Shown here: positions 32,675 through 33,236 of the stretch, one piece after another
Layout of the letters: the number at the start of each line of letters is the position of its first letter
Position numbering within the stretch: the stretch's first letter is position 1
Origin: an uncultured Rubrobacteraceae bacterium
GTDB lineage: Bacteria; Actinomycetota; Rubrobacteria; Rubrobacterales; Rubrobacteraceae
NCBI GenBank assembly: GCA_902806065.1
Contig: CADCVE010000058.1
Coordinates: 1-33,236, forward strand
Direction of reading: 5' to 3'
DNA: 33,236 nt
The notes under the pieces: model-generated
The model's input: the letters and a program-made list of their open reading frames with translations, nothing else
Told to the model about the DNA's origin: nothing
The model's database searches: none
Position numbers and translations under genes: made by a program

Positions 32675-32707
32675 GTTTAACAGAGGTTTAACGAAGGTTT
32701 CATCAAG
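32675..32707. promoter_or_regulatory. Three 11-base direct repeats, PHO-box-like, before the LtaS-like gene
   Basis: GTTTAACAGAG, GTTTAACGAAG and GTTTCATCAAG follow one another without gaps, starting 12 bases upstream of the start codon. An 11-base repeat beginning GTT is the unit of PhoP-binding PHO boxes in actinobacteria. Location and periodicity support phosphate-dependent control; the distance to the start would favour repression or a promoter within the repeats. Confidence 0.5.
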
Positions 32708-32745
32708 TACCGGTACAGGAAAATGGACGCCCCTTCGTCCTGGTT

Positions 32746-32771
32746 GCATAGGCTATAAGCATAGGCTATAA
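32746..32771. repeat. Tandem 13-base duplication
   Basis: GCATAGGCTATAA occurs twice in immediate succession. It contains TATAA and could create duplicate -10-like elements, or be a slippage product. Confidence 0.8.
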
Positions 32772-32839
32772 GATCGGTACCGAACCTTGTGACTGCCGGT
32801 GGCGAACTTCTTCTGAACCTATTTGGAAAAGTGAGTAGG

Positions 32840-33031
32840 ATGACTTTTGACGTACGCTCCGTTATAAAAAGGAACTACTCTACCGAGCTCTCCGACGCCG
32901 AATGGGAGTGCCTCGAACCCTACATCCTAGCTTTACAAGAGGAGAAGATGCATAGCAAGCGAAGAAACATAGATCCAGAACAATGGAACACAGATAAAGG
33001 GCAGAAAAACGTAGATAAGGCAACACAGTGA
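32840..33031 (+). pseudogene. Transposase N-terminal fragment (IS5/DUF4096 type)
   Basis: From an ATG preceded by GAGTAGG, the 63-residue frame contains RNYSTELSDAEWECLEPYIL, the typical N-terminus of IS5-type or DUF4096 transposases (YxTDLSDAEWxxLEPLL). The homology stops there; the tail is charged (SKRRNIDPEQWNTDKGQKN) and unrelated. It is a truncated insertion-sequence gene or a small protein derived from one. Confidence 0.5.
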
Positions 33032-33088
33032 GCAGAAGCTTAGCTGCTAGCCATGCTCGGAGATTCAGAAGCTTTGAGGAAAATAAGA

Positions 33089-33114
33089 GGGCCGTGGCTT
33101 CTATGCCACGGCCC
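33089..33114. terminator. Perfect hairpin beside the right-end transposase
   Basis: GGGCCGTGGC and GCCACGGCCC form a 10-base stem with a 6-base loop. It lies 33 bases downstream of the transposase fragment stop on the minus strand and after the plus-strand fragment, so it can end both transcripts. Confidence 0.5.
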
Positions 33115-33146
33115 CCTTGTTGCTTAGACGGCTGATGTGCAACGAG

Positions 33147-33236
33147 CTAGACTAACAGGTCCGCCAAGTGGCGCCGTGGTCGGCCGAGGGAGTCGTTGAT
33201 CCGTTGGCCGCAGGTGTAGGCCGCGACCTTGGCAGA
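33147..33236 (-). mobile_element. Transposase C-terminus, partial
   Basis: The minus-strand frame entering from the window edge ends SAKVAAYTCGQRINDSLGRP, then RRHLADLLV and TAG. The K-V-A-A-Y-T and LGRP-x-xH-x-A-x-L pattern is typical of the last helix of DDE transposases of IS982- or IS4-like elements; the family is not certain from 29 residues. The body of the element lies outside the window. Confidence 0.45.

Overview
The window looks like the chromosome of a high-GC actinobacterium, most like Rubrobacter or a relative. This is inferred from base composition, gene style (frequent GTG/TTG starts, tight gene overlaps) and gene content; there is no rRNA or other marker to prove it. I see no CRISPR array, rRNA or tRNA.

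Layout. 1-5366 (minus): a sulfatase-fold gene cut by the window edge, then a four-gene sulfate ABC importer (sbp-cysT-cysW-cysA). 5467-6423 (plus): a DsbA-type isomerase and a small secreted protein. 6470-13673 (mainly plus): a ketone-body/acyl-CoA block (3-hydroxybutyrate dehydrogenase, acetoacetyl-CoA synthetase, enoyl-CoA hydratase, zinc alcohol dehydrogenase, methyltransferase, CoA-binding protein). It is interleaved with decayed genes: an MmgE/PrpD tail, an MFS transporter tail and a GNAT acetyltransferase. 13796-16815 (minus): an ABC-2 exporter with a LolA/RseB-like exported protein. 16925-18857: a family 2 glycosyltransferase and a YihY/BrkB membrane protein, divergent.

18962-26389 is a second sulfur block: a Rieske remnant, a sulfotransferase, ATP sulfurylase (carrying a one-base frameshift), a Stf0-type sulfotransferase, a sulfatase, a TauE/SafE permease (minus), a small unknown protein (minus) and APS kinase. 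26405-30150 (minus) is one tight operon, chrA-chrB(N)-chrB(C)-fetA-fetB. 30711-32663 (minus) is an LtaS-like membrane phosphoglycerol transferase. The right end holds transposase fragments.

How it fits together. The window encodes sulfate uptake, activation to APS and PAPS, two PAPS-dependent sulfotransferases and two sulfatase-fold enzymes, but no PAPS/APS reductase or sulfite reductase. The local sulfur genes therefore point to making and removing sulfate esters rather than to cysteine synthesis. An 18-base element resembling ACTAAGATAGTAGACAAA lies before the first sulfatase, the sulfate importer, the sulfotransferase/sat unit and the Stf0/sulfatase unit. I read it as a candidate shared promoter or operator of a sulfation regulon. 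Chromate is a sulfate analogue that enters through sulfate importers, so the chromate-efflux operon beside this block makes physiological sense. It has its own textbook promoter with a perfect 14-base palindrome in the spacer. The LtaS-like gene has three 11-base direct repeats that look like a PHO box.
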